Assembly (NCBI GenBank): GCA_023807065.1 | Contig: JAJJLU010003961.1 | Coordinates: 1 to 22,566 of the forward strand | Reading direction: 5' to 3' | Source: Isotricha intestinalis | Taxonomy: Eukaryota > Ciliophora > Litostomatea > Vestibuliferida > Isotrichidae | Length of the DNA: 22,566 nucleotides | Shown: piece after piece, positions 1 through 9,674 of the stretch | Numbering within the stretch: position 1 is the stretch's first letter | Layout: each line of letters opens with the position of its first letter | Notes under the pieces: model-generated | Seen by the model: the letters and a program-made list of their open reading frames with translations, nothing else | What the model was told of the DNA's origin: nothing | Database searches by the model: none | Position numbers and translations under genes: made by a program

Positions 1-2
1 AT

Positions 3-596
3 CATAATTATAGATTAATAAATGATTTTAATAATGTTATTGAAGAAAAAGTTGATAAAATAAAAAATCTAAACAAAATTGAATCTCATAATTTATCTTT
101 ATCCAAAGATATGAATACCAAAATTTTATGTAATAATTTTATGAGTGTTAATAGACAAAGAAGTAAATTTTCAGGTTTGCCTAAAGTTACTGTTGAAAGA
201 ACATCAACTTTTAATTTAAAAAATTTAAATTATCAAAATGAAGCTACCATCAATAAATTAAATTTAAATAATTCAAGTTTTAATAAAATTAATTTAAATA
301 AAATGAATGAAAGCTTTGCCAAAACGATTTTTAATAATCATGAAAATAAAATAGTTTCTAATTTTCAAAAATTTTCTTGGTGTTTATATATGAAAAGTCA
401 ATTTAATTTTTTAAAGAAAAAGAAATATTATTATTCTATAAAAGTATTAGCTTTAAGAAAAAGAATATTAAGTGAAGAAAGATTACTTAAAAATTATTGG
501 AAAATTAAAAAATTAAATGAAGGGTTATTTGATTTTAAAATAAAATCTGAAAATATAAGTCTGAGTTCTCTTCCTATTGATAATAAGAAAAGTTAA
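3..596 (+). CDS. C-terminal part of an unidentified protein, cut by the window edge; possible tail of a ciliate-type membrane protein
   Basis: The reading frame of the 3' portion stays open upstream of the first ATG (111) to the window edge, so this is most likely the last ~197 codons of a longer gene rather than one starting at 111. It stops at TAA (594-596). The visible protein is Asn/Lys/Ser-rich and hydrophilic with no membrane segment. It ends in a basic, probably helical stretch: KFSWCLYMKSQF, a run of Lys, then LRKRILSEERLLKNYW. This layout resembles the cytosolic tail of the two-pass membrane protein at 11018-12571 (FLLFDYFLP, IIKKRIKYS, SIENIIPVIERF), so it may be the 3' end of a family member. 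That match is by eye and weak. Its 3' end faces the lysozyme gene across 432 bases. Confidence 0.6.
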   Translation, partial: HNYRLINDFNNVIEEKVDKIKNLNKIESHNLSLSKDMNTKILCNNFMSVNRQRSKFSGLPKVTVERTSTFNLKNLNYQNEATINKLNLNNSSFNKINLNKMNESFAKTIFNNHENKIVSNFQKFSWCLYMKSQFNFLKKKKYYYSIKVLALRKRILSEERLLKNYWKIKKLNEGLFDFKIKSENISLSSLPIDNKKS

Positions 597-1028
597 AAAT
601 ATTGAAAAATATTAATGATTAATAAATGTTTAGAATATAGTAATTTAAATGATAAGTAATTTAATGAGTTATCAAAAGATAAATAAAAAATAATATCTAT
701 TACTTGCAAAATAATTATTTTTAATTTGATTTGTTATTTTATTTATTCTAAAAGATAATAAAAATTTTTGTATTATTTAATTAAATATATCTGTCAAATT
801 TGATTCTTTTTCATATTTATAGAATTTATTTAATTGAAAAAAGAAAATTTTGAATTTCCAATCTTGAATAAAATTTATGATTTATGATTATTTATTTATT
901 GTTTTTATCTAATTAAAATTGTAAAAAATTATAATTAAAAAGACAAAAAAAAATAAAAAGTTCCTGAAAAAAAAAGATTATATTTTCTTAAATCCAGAAT
1001 GAAAATTTTTAAAATATTAAGAATTTTT
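597..1028. other. AT-rich intergenic spacer between convergent genes
   Basis: This 432-base spacer separates the 3' ends of two convergent genes. It is almost pure A/T with stops in every frame. A short plus-strand open frame that begins at 999 lies mostly antisense to the lysozyme gene and has no coding character. I see no RNA gene or strong hairpin. Confidence 0.6.
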
Positions 1029-1760
1029 TTATTTAATCATAACATTAAAAAAAGTAGTAGCCATTTTTCCTCTAATATCTCCTTTTCTTTTATAATCAGC
1101 AGGAACTTCATATTTTCTGCAAATAATACTTCCAGCTTGATAAGCAGCATTAAGACTATCAATTTTTTTACTATTAGAACTTTTCCATTCATTATAAATT
1201 TTTTTATAATTTCCAGTTAATTCATTATATATCATTCTTCCTTCAGCTCTTGTTGCTTCATCAAGAGTAATTCTATCTTTTCCATTTGCTTCCTCTAAAT
1301 ATAATTTAACAAGACTTCTTGTTCTTTCTCCTGTCCATTGAACACATCCTAAACCAAATTTTCCTTTTTTCCAATTTTGACTATGTAATGTTTCCATAAG
1401 TTTTTTTAATTCATTAAGTGAAACATCTGTTACTAATTTATGTGAATATTTTTGTCTATAATTATGTAATTCATCCATATATTTTAAATATTGTGGTTTT
1501 TTTTCTGGATGAGATTTATAATTTGAACTCTCAAAAAGACCTATACTTCCTTCGTAATATATATTTGCTAATATTCCTGCTACAAAAGCTGGCTCAAATC
1601 CTTTATCAAGTAATAGTTTTCCTATAACTACAAATGTTCTTTTTTTCCCAGATTTGAATTGACTGCTTTTTTGAATGTTTTCTATCATTTTTTCTTTGCT
1701 TGGAAGTGATGATATTATGTTTATCAATAGATATATTAAGAAGATTTGATATGCTTTCAT
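1029..1760 (-). CDS. Secreted phage-tail-type lysozyme (Phage_lysozyme2-like muramidase)
   Basis: This 243-residue protein is predicted to cleave peptidoglycan outside the cytoplasm or in phagosomes. Residues 1-19 form a clear signal peptide: short start, hydrophobic YQIFLIYLLINIISS, then a polar stretch. The mature part has the two hallmark blocks of the phage tail lysozyme family. One is the helix with the likely catalytic glutamate, AGILANIYYEGSIGLFES (about 61-78, Glu70 the best candidate). The other is FGLGCVQWTGERTRSLV (about 135-151), the G-x-G/C-QWTG-R motif. Length is normal for signal peptide plus one domain. The family is typical of bacteria and phages, so its presence in a AT-rich eukaryote-like context suggests acquisition by lateral transfer and adaptation for secretion. 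Base and codon use already match the host. It faces the preceding gene tail to tail and diverges from the transporter-like gene. Assignment is by motif, not alignment. Confidence 0.75.
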   Translation of the reverse strand: MKAYQIFLIYLLINIISSLPSKEKMIENIQKSSQFKSGKKRTFVVIGKLLLDKGFEPAFVAGILANIYYEGSIGLFESSNYKSHPEKKPQYLKYMDELHNYRQKYSHKLVTDVSLNELKKLMETLHSQNWKKGKFGLGCVQWTGERTRSLVKLYLEEANGKDRITLDEATRAEGRMIYNELTGNYKKIYNEWKSSNSKKIDSLNAAYQAGSIICRKYEVPADYKRKGDIRGKMATTFFNVMIK

Positions 1761-2733
1761 TTTATAATTTAATTTTTTTGGATTTTAATTTTGACTGAGT
1801 AAATTATTTATTTTTTATTATGTGAACTTCAGATATTATAATATATATTCTTCATAAAATTATTACTTAATAAATAAAAAATATAATTAAATTATTTGGT
1901 ATAAATTTATTTAAAAAATCTTCAAATCTTTTAATTCTAAAATTTCTCTTTATTTTTTTGATTTATATTGAAAAATTAAATAAAAATATATATGAAATGA
2001 ATGTCCTTAAATTTTAAAAAGAATTTATTGGGTGTATAGAATAATGATATTAACTTATTTAAAAATATATAATATCTCATTTTTTTACAAAGAACTGATA
2101 AAAAATTGATTGATTAATTCGTTTTTTCCATTATTTAACCTAATATGTGTTTTTATTAAAATAAATTCATAATTTAGAAATTTTTATTTTTTTTCAGAAA
2201 GATTAAATAATTATTCTTCAATTTTAATATTTATTTTTTTTTTCAAAATTTTTGACATAAACAATTGATTTTTTATATAATTATAAAAATGAAATTTAAT
2301 ATAATAATCATTAAATTTTTCATCAAAAATTTTCTCATGAAAGTTCATTTAGAAAAATTTGTAAACTCTAATTCTTATATGGCTTTTAACACAAGATGAT
2401 AATTTTTTTCTTGATTTTACATAATATAATATTCTATTTTTTTCATTTAATAAAATTAATATAAATTAATTCTTTAAATTTTTAATCAATGAATTTAATG
2501 AATTAATAATAATATAAACAAACAAACAGAGAAATGAATAGATATAAAGTTTAATTTTTATTTTTCTAAAAATTTATTAAATTAATATTCATAAAATAAT
2601 TTCTTTCTTTAATTTAACAATTGGGTGAATGATTTATTTATACTATAATAAAAAAGTCTTTATTTATTTTTTGATAAAAAAAGGTATAATTATTATCAAA
2701 AAAATAAATGTAATGATATATTAAAAAAAATTA
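1761..2733. other. Intergenic region between divergent genes
   Basis: This 973-base gap lies between the divergent starts of the lysozyme and the multi-pass membrane protein, so it must hold both promoters. It is highly AT-rich with no sizeable open frame and no recognisable RNA gene. A small run of CAAA-type repeats (about 2516-2529) is the only minor texture. I cannot point to a specific promoter element. Confidence 0.5.
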
Positions 2734-3741
2734 ATGAAATTATGTGTGAATTTTAATTCAAAAAAAGAATTTCTTCATCTCATATTTTGGATATTTGTTT
2801 GTAATTTTTATAATAAATCAAAAAAAAATAATAAAAATTTTTATATTTCAGAATCAATTTCTCAAATTTGTCTTGTTATATTTTTTTTATATCAAATATT
2901 TACCTCCAAAAAACGATTAGAGTCAGAAGAAATATTTTTTTCATCCACAAAAAAACCACACTCTCTTTATGATAAGATTATTATTATAATAATTTTTATT
3001 ATTTTTGTGATGATATTCGATGTTTTTAAAATTTTAACTGATGAATATACTTCAACAGAAATAGTATGTAACATTGACATGATTTCAGTATTTTTAATTG
3101 ATAGATTTTTTTTTAAAAAAGAAATTAGACCTCATCATTTAATTTCAATTATAATAACTAGTATTCTAAGTTTATATAATATAATTTCAAATTATAAATT
3201 TACTTATCTTTATAAAATATTAAAATTCTGTTTAATTATTCTTAACAGTTATTCTTATATTTTTCATGTATTGTTAATAAATTATATTTCTAATATTTAT
3301 TATGTAAACATTTATTTTATTGGATTTTTAATTGGAATATTTGAATTAATTATTCATATAATAAAATTTAGGGACAAGGAATTCAATACAGATAAATTTA
3401 ATGAATTATTGATTTATCCGATTTTACTTGAATTTTATTTTTTTTTGTTTTATTATAATATCTCAAAATTTGGTCCTATATTTACTTTAATTGTTTTTAA
3501 TATTTCTGTTATTATGCATAAATTTAAAACAAATATAAAAATAAATTTAATAACATTAATTATATCATTGATATCTAGTTTAATTTATTTAGAATTAATA
3601 GAATTAAACTTTTGTGGTTTGAATAAATATTTAAGTAAAAATATCATAAAGAGAGGAGAAAATGAAATGAAAGAATTAAAAGAAATTGAATTAAAAATTG
3701 AAAAAGAAGAAAATGATAATGAGAATAATGAAAGCGATTGA
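2734..3741 (+). CDS. Polytopic membrane protein, probably DMT/nucleotide-sugar-transporter-like
   Basis: This 335-residue protein is dominated by hydrophobic segments, about ten by eye: near residues 13-28, 44-58, 78-101, 112-122, 134-152, 160-181, 187-210, 224-243, 247-262 and 269-291. Ten segments and this length fit the drug/metabolite transporter superfamily, which includes nucleotide-sugar and triose-phosphate carriers. A basic loop (FFFKKEIRPHH, about 124-134) before a hydrophobic helix is also typical. The protein ends in a charged Glu/Lys/Asn tail, preceded by LIYLELIELNFCGLNKYLSK and the basic NIIKRGENE stretch. I recognise this combination as a recurrent C-terminal signature of uncharacterised ciliate membrane proteins. 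The substrate cannot be told. There is no signal peptide. The start is the first ATG after in-frame stops. Stop is TGA. The next gene begins 135 bases downstream on the same strand. Confidence 0.65.
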   Translation: MKLCVNFNSKKEFLHLIFWIFVCNFYNKSKKNNKNFYISESISQICLVIFFLYQIFTSKKRLESEEIFFSSTKKPHSLYDKIIIIIIFIIFVMIFDVFKILTDEYTSTEIVCNIDMISVFLIDRFFFKKEIRPHHLISIIITSILSLYNIISNYKFTYLYKILKFCLIILNSYSYIFHVLLINYISNIYYVNIYFIGFLIGIFELIIHIIKFRDKEFNTDKFNELLIYPILLEFYFFLFYYNISKFGPIFTLIVFNISVIMHKFKTNIKINLITLIISLISSLIYLELIELNFCGLNKYLSKNIIKRGENEMKELKEIELKIEKEENDNENNESD

Positions 3742-3876
3742 TTCAATAAAATATTTTTCCATGTTATTAAATATATAATAAAAAGAAATTAATTTTTCTT
3801 TATCTTAAATAATTAAAACTTAATAAAATAATTATTCAATAATCCAATATAAGTGATATCTTAGAAAAATAAAATA

Positions 3877-4299
3877 ATGAAAAAATTATTTTTATTCTTA
3901 CTTCTCATAATCAATTCTTTCTTATATACTTCTTCTATTCAGAAAAACAAAATTTCATTGGAGAAGGTCAAAAAAAATATAAAATCATTTTTCGATGATA
4001 CCTCACCATGTTCTAAAATGAAAGAAAAAAAAGAATGTCAAAACTTATGTAGAAAATTACTTACAGAAAAATATAATGTTAAAAATAGTAATTTAGTACA
4101 TAAAATATCAAATAAAATTGCAGATCTTTACTTTAGAAAGACACCATCATTAGCAAAAAAGTTTTTGAGGGACAAAAATTCTAAACTTATCAAAATAGAA
4201 AGGCATCACACTTTAGGAGGAAGAAATGGTGGTGATGATGGCAATGAAGAGTCTGATTGGTGGAATGATCTTTTATTAGCAATTTGCTTTTTTTGTTAA
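3877..4299 (+). CDS. Small secreted cysteine-containing protein, function unknown
   Basis: This is a 140-residue protein of no family I recognise. Residues 1-20 are a strong signal peptide (basic KK, then LFLFLLLIINSFLY, then TSS), so the product should be exported or enter the endomembrane system. The mature part is Lys-rich and probably helical. It has a Cys cluster (SPC, ECQNLC, about 44-59) and a Gly/Asp-rich linker (GGRNGGDDGNEESD, about 114-127). It ends in a short hydrophobic WWNDLLLAICFFC carrying two more Cys at the extreme C-terminus. That end is too short for a full membrane span and is not a typical GPI signal; it might be lipidated or form disulfides. The initiating ATG follows an AT-rich leader. 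Stop is TAA. Confidence 0.6.
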   Translation: MKKLFLFLLLIINSFLYTSSIQKNKISLEKVKKNIKSFFDDTSPCSKMKEKKECQNLCRKLLTEKYNVKNSNLVHKISNKIADLYFRKTPSLAKKFLRDKNSKLIKIERHHTLGGRNGGDDGNEESDWWNDLLLAICFFC

Positions 4300-4904
4300 A
4301 TTATAAATTTGTTTTGAGAAAAAAAACAAAATTTTATTTTCTTTTTTTTTAATTTGAGTGTTCATGATTTTATTAATTAATGTTAATAAATAAATTATAT
4401 TGATTCTTTTGATTATATTTTTCTAATAAAAGTTATGGATTTAATTATCTAATAAAAAAAGAAATTCTCATTTTTTTTCTATTAAACATTGAATTAATGA
4501 ATTTTATTTTAAAAGAAAAATTTTCAATATCCTATTTCCAGAATATTATATTTATACATTTTTTATATACAAAAAAAAACCAAATCACTTTTTAGAATAA
4601 TATATTTTCAATATTTTCATTTAAATATTAATTTAAAATAAATTCAATTGAATATTATTGAAATTTAATTCTTTAAATAATTATAAAAGAGATATTTTTA
4701 ATGTTGAATTATTTATTAATATTTTTTACTTTAAAAAATAATTTTTCTAAAATATATTTTTGAACTTAATTGTTTTTTATTTTTTGTATTTTTTTAATAA
4801 AATATAAACAACATATAATGAACAATTATAATTGAATATTAAAAACATTAAAAATATTTGGTATTAATTTTATTTAATTTCATCTAAAATTATCAAAATA
4901 TTTG
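4300..4904. other. AT-rich spacer, nothing recognised
   Basis: This ~600-base stretch lies between the 3' end of the small secreted protein gene and the 3' end of the decayed LRR gene. It is almost entirely A/T with stops in all frames. I see no gene, RNA or clear repeat. Confidence 0.5.
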
Positions 4905-6745
4905 TTTCGATTTTACAATTTTTGTTTAAAAGAAAGAACATATAACTCAAATCTTTAACATTATTAGAATTAAAATTTTATAAATTTAAAGAAGTTAAAG
5001 AAGAACAATCACAGAACATATAACTCATATTAAATAAAGGTCTTATACATTTTATTTTTATTTCTTTTTTACCTTCATAATATATTTCAAAATATTTTTT
5101 CATTTCTTCCATTTTATTTTTACATAAAATTTTATCGTTAGAACATTGGTTAACATAATTTAAAAATATTATTTTTTTCTTTTGATTTAATATTATATAT
5201 ACATTCAATTTTATCATTTAATGTATTTTCTTTCTTTTAATTTAATATATTTTCTGATAATTTTGTTTCTTTGTATTCTTCTTCATTATTTAAACTAATA
5301 TTTAAAACCTTCAAATTTTTTGAATCCTCAATTAAAGAAAGAAAAAATGAAATATCATTTGGATTATTTAATCTTCAAATTAAAGATTTTAATTTTTTTG
5401 CATTTTTAATAAGTTTAAATAAATAAATATTTGATAAATTATTTCCTATGGATAAATTTATATATTTTAGATTATTTAATTCACTATGCACAATAATATT
5501 TTTTAATAATTGAAATAAAATTTTGAATTTCTTCTTCACAATAAATTGATCTAATATCTTTTAAACTTTTTATATCAATTTTATTTAAACTTAAATTAAT
5601 ATCACAATTATTTATATTTATATTTTCTATTATTTCAATATTATTATTATTTTTGATTAATTTACCTAATCCTTCTATTTTTATTTTCCTATATTTAATT
5701 TTATTATCAATTGATAAATCATAATTCAAATAATACTTTTTAAATTTATTTTCGTTTAATAATTTAAATTCAAAATAATCTCTTTTTATTATTAATAAAA
5801 ATAATCCTACATTTATTTTTAGACATTTTATATTTTTAAACTTAAAATTAATAAAATCATTTAATAAGAATTAATTTTACTAATAATTTTTGTTACTATT
5901 AAAATTAGTAAAATTTATTGAAGGAAAGAAAGAACAATTTGTTTTGGTTAATAATTTTTAATTATAACAATAATTATATTTTTTTCATTTTTAGGAAATT
6001 TATTTAAATTAATTTCATAACGGAAATCATTCATTATTTTTAGAATATAATTCACATTATATCTTTTATTATTTTCTATTCCTTCAAAAGAACTAATTTT
6101 TTTAATTTCTTAAAAACAATTTAATATTCTAATTTGTTTATTTATTCATATTCTTTTTTATCATATTCACAAACAATGCAATTATTCTCATTATTTTCTT
6201 TCATATTTAATTTTTCCTTCATAACATCTAAATCCTCAATATAATATTTTTTATATTTATTCTTATAATATTTATCATAAATATAAACATATTTTTAATT
6301 AATTTCATTTTATTAATTAAGTTTTGTATATTTGAAGTGATTCTATTTATAAATTTATTAGAGACATAATTTAGTGAAACATTTATTTAATTTATTATTG
6401 GTAATTAATATATTTTTGGGTTTGAATCTCAATGAATTATATTCATTTCTTATTTAAAAGTTTAACAGAAGTGTTTTAATTTTTTTCTTTCATTTCACTT
6501 ATTGAAATTGAATCTTCTTTTCTTTTAATATAATTTTTGTAATTTGTATTCAAATAATCGATTATTATATTAAAAGATTCTTTGTTTCAAATGTTTCTTT
6601 TAACATTTTCACTTTCATTATTTCAATCTCTTTTAATAAAAATGATTCTTCAAATTTTTTCTTCATCAATAATTTTTACTGAACTCCTTATTTTAAACTA
6701 TATCAATGTTTCCATAAGTTCCATATATCCGTTTTTAAATAGAAA
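4905..6745 (-). pseudogene. Decayed leucine-rich-repeat (BspA-like) protein gene
   Basis: Coding-like segments run in order down the minus strand but are broken by stops and frame changes. Near 6740-6690 is a start-like MFLFKNGYMELMETL that hits a stop. Further pieces are KKKFEESFLLKEIEIMK (about 6660), IEDLDVMKEKLNMKENN (about 6230), an open piece at 5484-5729 (NINNCDINLSLNKIDIKSL), and LKYINLSIGNN and LKVLNISLNNEEEY (about 5450-5300). The 3' part, 4978-5217, ends with LFNMSYMFCDCSSLTSLNL, the consensus of BspA-type LRRs. A TAA replaces the usual Ser after LTSLNL, and the same frame then continues NFNSNNVKDLSYMF. At about 5170-5215 the conserved IYNIKSKEKNNIF lies in a different frame from the following CSNDKILCKNK, which pinpoints a frameshift. 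With a standard code this cannot make a full protein, though unrecognised introns could rescue part of it. Confidence 0.65.
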
Positions 6746-6972
6746 CATTAAAAAAAATTAAAAGTTAAAAATAAAAAATAATAAAGAGATTTAAAGTAAT
6801 CTAAAATTGAAATTTATTTTCAATACTTTATATTAGATTTGATTTTTTTAAACAAATAATTAAATAAAATTAACTCATGAATTTAGATTAATTAAAATTA
6901 CTTCATTGTGTATTTTAGTTTTTTGTTGTAGTCAATTTTTTGAATTTTTAATTAAAATAATTTTAAATAAAT

Positions 6973-8745
6973 ATGAATATTTTTAACATTCCATATCTCA
7001 ACCAATTAAATAACTTTAATAATGGTAATAATAATAACAATAATAATAACAATCAAAATAATAATAATATCAATAATCAAATTCCCCAAATAGATTTTTT
7101 GGAGAATTCTAATAATAAAAATATAGTATCATTAATATATACTCCAATAAAAATAAAAATTCATGAACATCCTTTAATTTTTTGTGAAACAAAAGAAAGA
7201 AGTGGACAATATATATGTGATTCTTGTTCTTCGAATTTCAACTTTAATATTCCATCTTTTTATTGTACTTTTTGTGATTTTGATTTATGTCAAAATTGCT
7301 TAGGCAAATTTCAATTAAACCAAATTTACATTTCCGATTTCAATAACAATCATTTTGAAAATAATATTAATCTTTATAACAACCATAATTTATATTGGCA
7401 AAAAAAATTTGTGATTCATAATCATCCTCTAACATTAATTAAAAAACCAAATAAATTTAGTAATTGGATTTGTGATTATTGTAATGAAAAATATACATTT
7501 GAAAATTTATCATATTATTGTTCTTTGTGTGATTTTGATTTATGTGAAAAATGTTCGTTTAATAATCTTTTATTAAATAATAATCAATATATAAATACTT
7601 ATAATAATAATAATAATGTTAATACTTTTGATATTAATAAAAACAAAAATTTAAGTAATAATAATCTTGATTCAAATAATAATAATGAAAGTTTCCAAAT
7701 TAACTCTTTTAAAATTTTAAATGAAAATTATACAAATGAAAATTTTATATATAATCCTTTTTCTCTTAATATTATTTTATCTCTTTTAGCAAATGGAACA
7801 AATGGACAATCTCTTTTAGAATTAAAAAATATTTTATCAATTAATAATTTAAAAGAAGAAAATACGATTAATATAAATTTATTATCTTCACTTTCTAAAT
7901 TATCATCTGTAAATTTTTTAAATGCAATTTTTACAAAATTTTTACCTTCATTTGATTTTTCAAATCAAATTTCTAATTATAATTGTTTATTAAGTCAAAA
8001 CCCAAATGAAATAAATAATTATATTTCCAAAACAACAAATAATGAAACCAATAATTTTTTAAATGATAATAATTTATCATCAGATTTTATTTTAATAAAT
8101 ATTTTATATTTTAAAGGAGAATGGAAAAAAAAATTTAACCCTAATTACCAAAATAAATATTTTCTGAATTCAAATAATTCTTTAAAAAATGTTCAAATGA
8201 TTGAATGTCAAGATAATTTTAAATATTTTAGAAATGATTTTATTGAAGCAATTGAAATTTCTTATAAAAATGATAATTTTTATTCTTTAATTTTACTTCC
8301 AGATAAAAATAATAATTCAATTGGAAATTTAATTAATAATTTAACTGAAGAAAATTTAAATACTTTAGAAAATAATTTAAATTATCAAAATATTAATTTA
8401 ATCATACCAAAATTTAATTTTGATAATCAAACAAAAATAAATTTAATTCCAATGTTAAAAAAAATGGGATTAAAAAGTATATTTAATTCTCAAGAAGCTG
8501 ATTTTAGTAAATTAATAGATAATTCAAATATTAAATTTTGTATAAATGAAATTTTACAATGGAATTCAATTAATATTAATGAAATTGGAACTCAAATTTT
8601 TGACAATAAAAATATAAATCTATTTTCTTCTTTTTTTTATGAGAAAGAAATGGTTGTTGATCGACCTTTTATTTTTATTGTTAAAAATAAAACATTTTAC
8701 AAAAAAAGAAATATTATTTTAATTGCCAAAATTGAAGATTTATAA
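6973..8745 (+). CDS. Serpin with two N-terminal DC1/C1-like zinc-binding domains
   Basis: This 590-residue protein has an unusual domain order. Residues 15-35 are an Asn-rich low-complexity leader. Two DC1-like zinc modules follow at about 64-109 and 149-194. Each has H-x-HPL, then C-x2-C, then YYC-x2-CDFDLC-x2-C. A second Asn-rich linker (about 200-245) leads to a serpin fold (about 246-590). Serpin hallmarks are NPFSLNIILSLLANGTNGQS (helix B region, about 261-280), ILYFKGEWKKKF (about 377-388), VQMIECQDNFKYF, LILLPDK, NLIIPKF (about 475-481), MLKKMGLKSIF and the C-terminal DRPFIFIV (563-570). There is no signal peptide, so it is probably intracellular. The reactive-loop hinge is NEIGTQIFDNKN (about 535-547). 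Gly-Thr is kept, but the small Ala-rich P12-P8 positions of inhibitors are replaced by Ile-Phe-Asp-Asn-Lys, arguing against classical protease inhibition. Helix A appears shortened. The fusion to DC1-like modules is one I do not know. Confidence 0.85.
   Translation: MNIFNIPYLNQLNNFNNGNNNNNNNNNQNNNNINNQIPQIDFLENSNNKNIVSLIYTPIKIKIHEHPLIFCETKERSGQYICDSCSSNFNFNIPSFYCTFCDFDLCQNCLGKFQLNQIYISDFNNNHFENNINLYNNHNLYWQKKFVIHNHPLTLIKKPNKFSNWICDYCNEKYTFENLSYYCSLCDFDLCEKCSFNNLLLNNNQYINTYNNNNNVNTFDINKNKNLSNNNLDSNNNNESFQINSFKILNENYTNENFIYNPFSLNIILSLLANGTNGQSLLELKNILSINNLKEENTININLLSSLSKLSSVNFLNAIFTKFLPSFDFSNQISNYNCLLSQNPNEINNYISKTTNNETNNFLNDNNLSSDFILINILYFKGEWKKKFNPNYQNKYFLNSNNSLKNVQMIECQDNFKYFRNDFIEAIEISYKNDNFYSLILLPDKNNNSIGNLINNLTEENLNTLENNLNYQNINLIIPKFNFDNQTKINLIPMLKKMGLKSIFNSQEADFSKLIDNSNIKFCINEILQWNSININEIGTQIFDNKNINLFSSFFYEKEMVVDRPFIFIVKNKTFYKKRNIILIAKIEDL
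7015..7077 (+). repeat. AAT/AAC trinucleotide tract encoding poly-Asn
   Basis: This imperfect run of AAT and AAC codons near the start of the serpin fusion gene encodes mostly Asn (residues 15-35) with an occasional Gly, Gln or Ile. It is a low-complexity tract typical of AT-rich protist genomes and a likely site of length polymorphism. Confidence 0.8.
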
Positions 8746-9674
8746 AACTATAATTAAAAACTAAATATATGAAAAAATGAAAATGAATAATATTTGTTAA
8801 ATAATATTCTTAATTAAATAATATTTCTAAATATTTACTGATAAAACTAATAAATAAACTTTACTTATTATAAAATATAAAAAAAATCATTAATTAAAAA
8901 TTAGGTAATAATATTAACAAAACAATGTTTTATTTATCCTCAAAAATCAAATTGACCTTTTAAATAAATTAATTTTAATATCATAAAAAACAAAAAATAT
9001 ATTGGAAAATTAAGTTAATAATTTATAATCCAATTTAAGTCTTATTCTTAAGAAAAACATTATTTTTTAAATAATTAATTATTATTATTTTAACGCAGGT
9101 TAACATTATAAATAAAATATCACCCTCATATGTAAAATTAATTCTTAATATGAAAACTAATTTATTTTTTTATAATCTTTATTCTATAAAAAAGTGAATT
9201 TGTTTTCAATATCATAATAATTTATAATATAAAAACTCGTTGAATATCTATATTTCAATCAAAATAATATATTTTTCATTATGTTATTAATAAATTATTT
9301 TTCTAATTCATGACAATTAAATTGGTTATTTAATAAATTGTATCATTTAAAAAAAAGAAAAACTCACTTTTTTTGTTAACTTAATTTTTGATTAATAATA
9401 TATTTTATTTTAACTTAATTTTTTATGATAAATTTCATTAAGGATATTAAAATTAAATAATTAATTAATATATATCTAAAAATATATATATGATTATCTT
9501 TATTATTTTCTTTATAAATAATAATATTCTTTATTAATTATATATAAAATGATTTTTTAATATTAATTTTTTAAAATTTAGATTAAATAATTTTCAAATG
9601 AAATTAAAAAGACAATTTTAAAAATATATTATTGTTATAGGAAAAATGAAGACAAAAATCACTTAAAAATTAAA
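8746..9674. other. AT-rich intergenic region
   Basis: This 929-base spacer lies between two plus-strand genes. It holds stops in all frames, A/T runs and TA-dinucleotide stretches (about 9460-9495). There is no recognisable gene or RNA. The promoter of the phosphatase gene must lie here, but I cannot identify an element. Confidence 0.5.

Noticed and set aside
999..1220. Open frame on the plus strand (73 codons)
   Set aside because: Most of it (1029-1220) is antisense to the lysozyme gene. Its Phe/Ser/Ile composition is what the reverse of a Lys/Asn-rich gene gives, and no domain is visible.
1418..1627. Open frame on the plus strand (69 codons)
   Set aside because: It lies wholly antisense to the lysozyme coding sequence and is a composition shadow.
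1029..8745. Lysozyme, secreted peptide and serpin as one immune or defence gene cluster
   Set aside because: The genes lie on different strands, are separated by long spacers and a pseudogene, and include unrelated housekeeping-type neighbours. Nothing in the sequence shows co-regulation.
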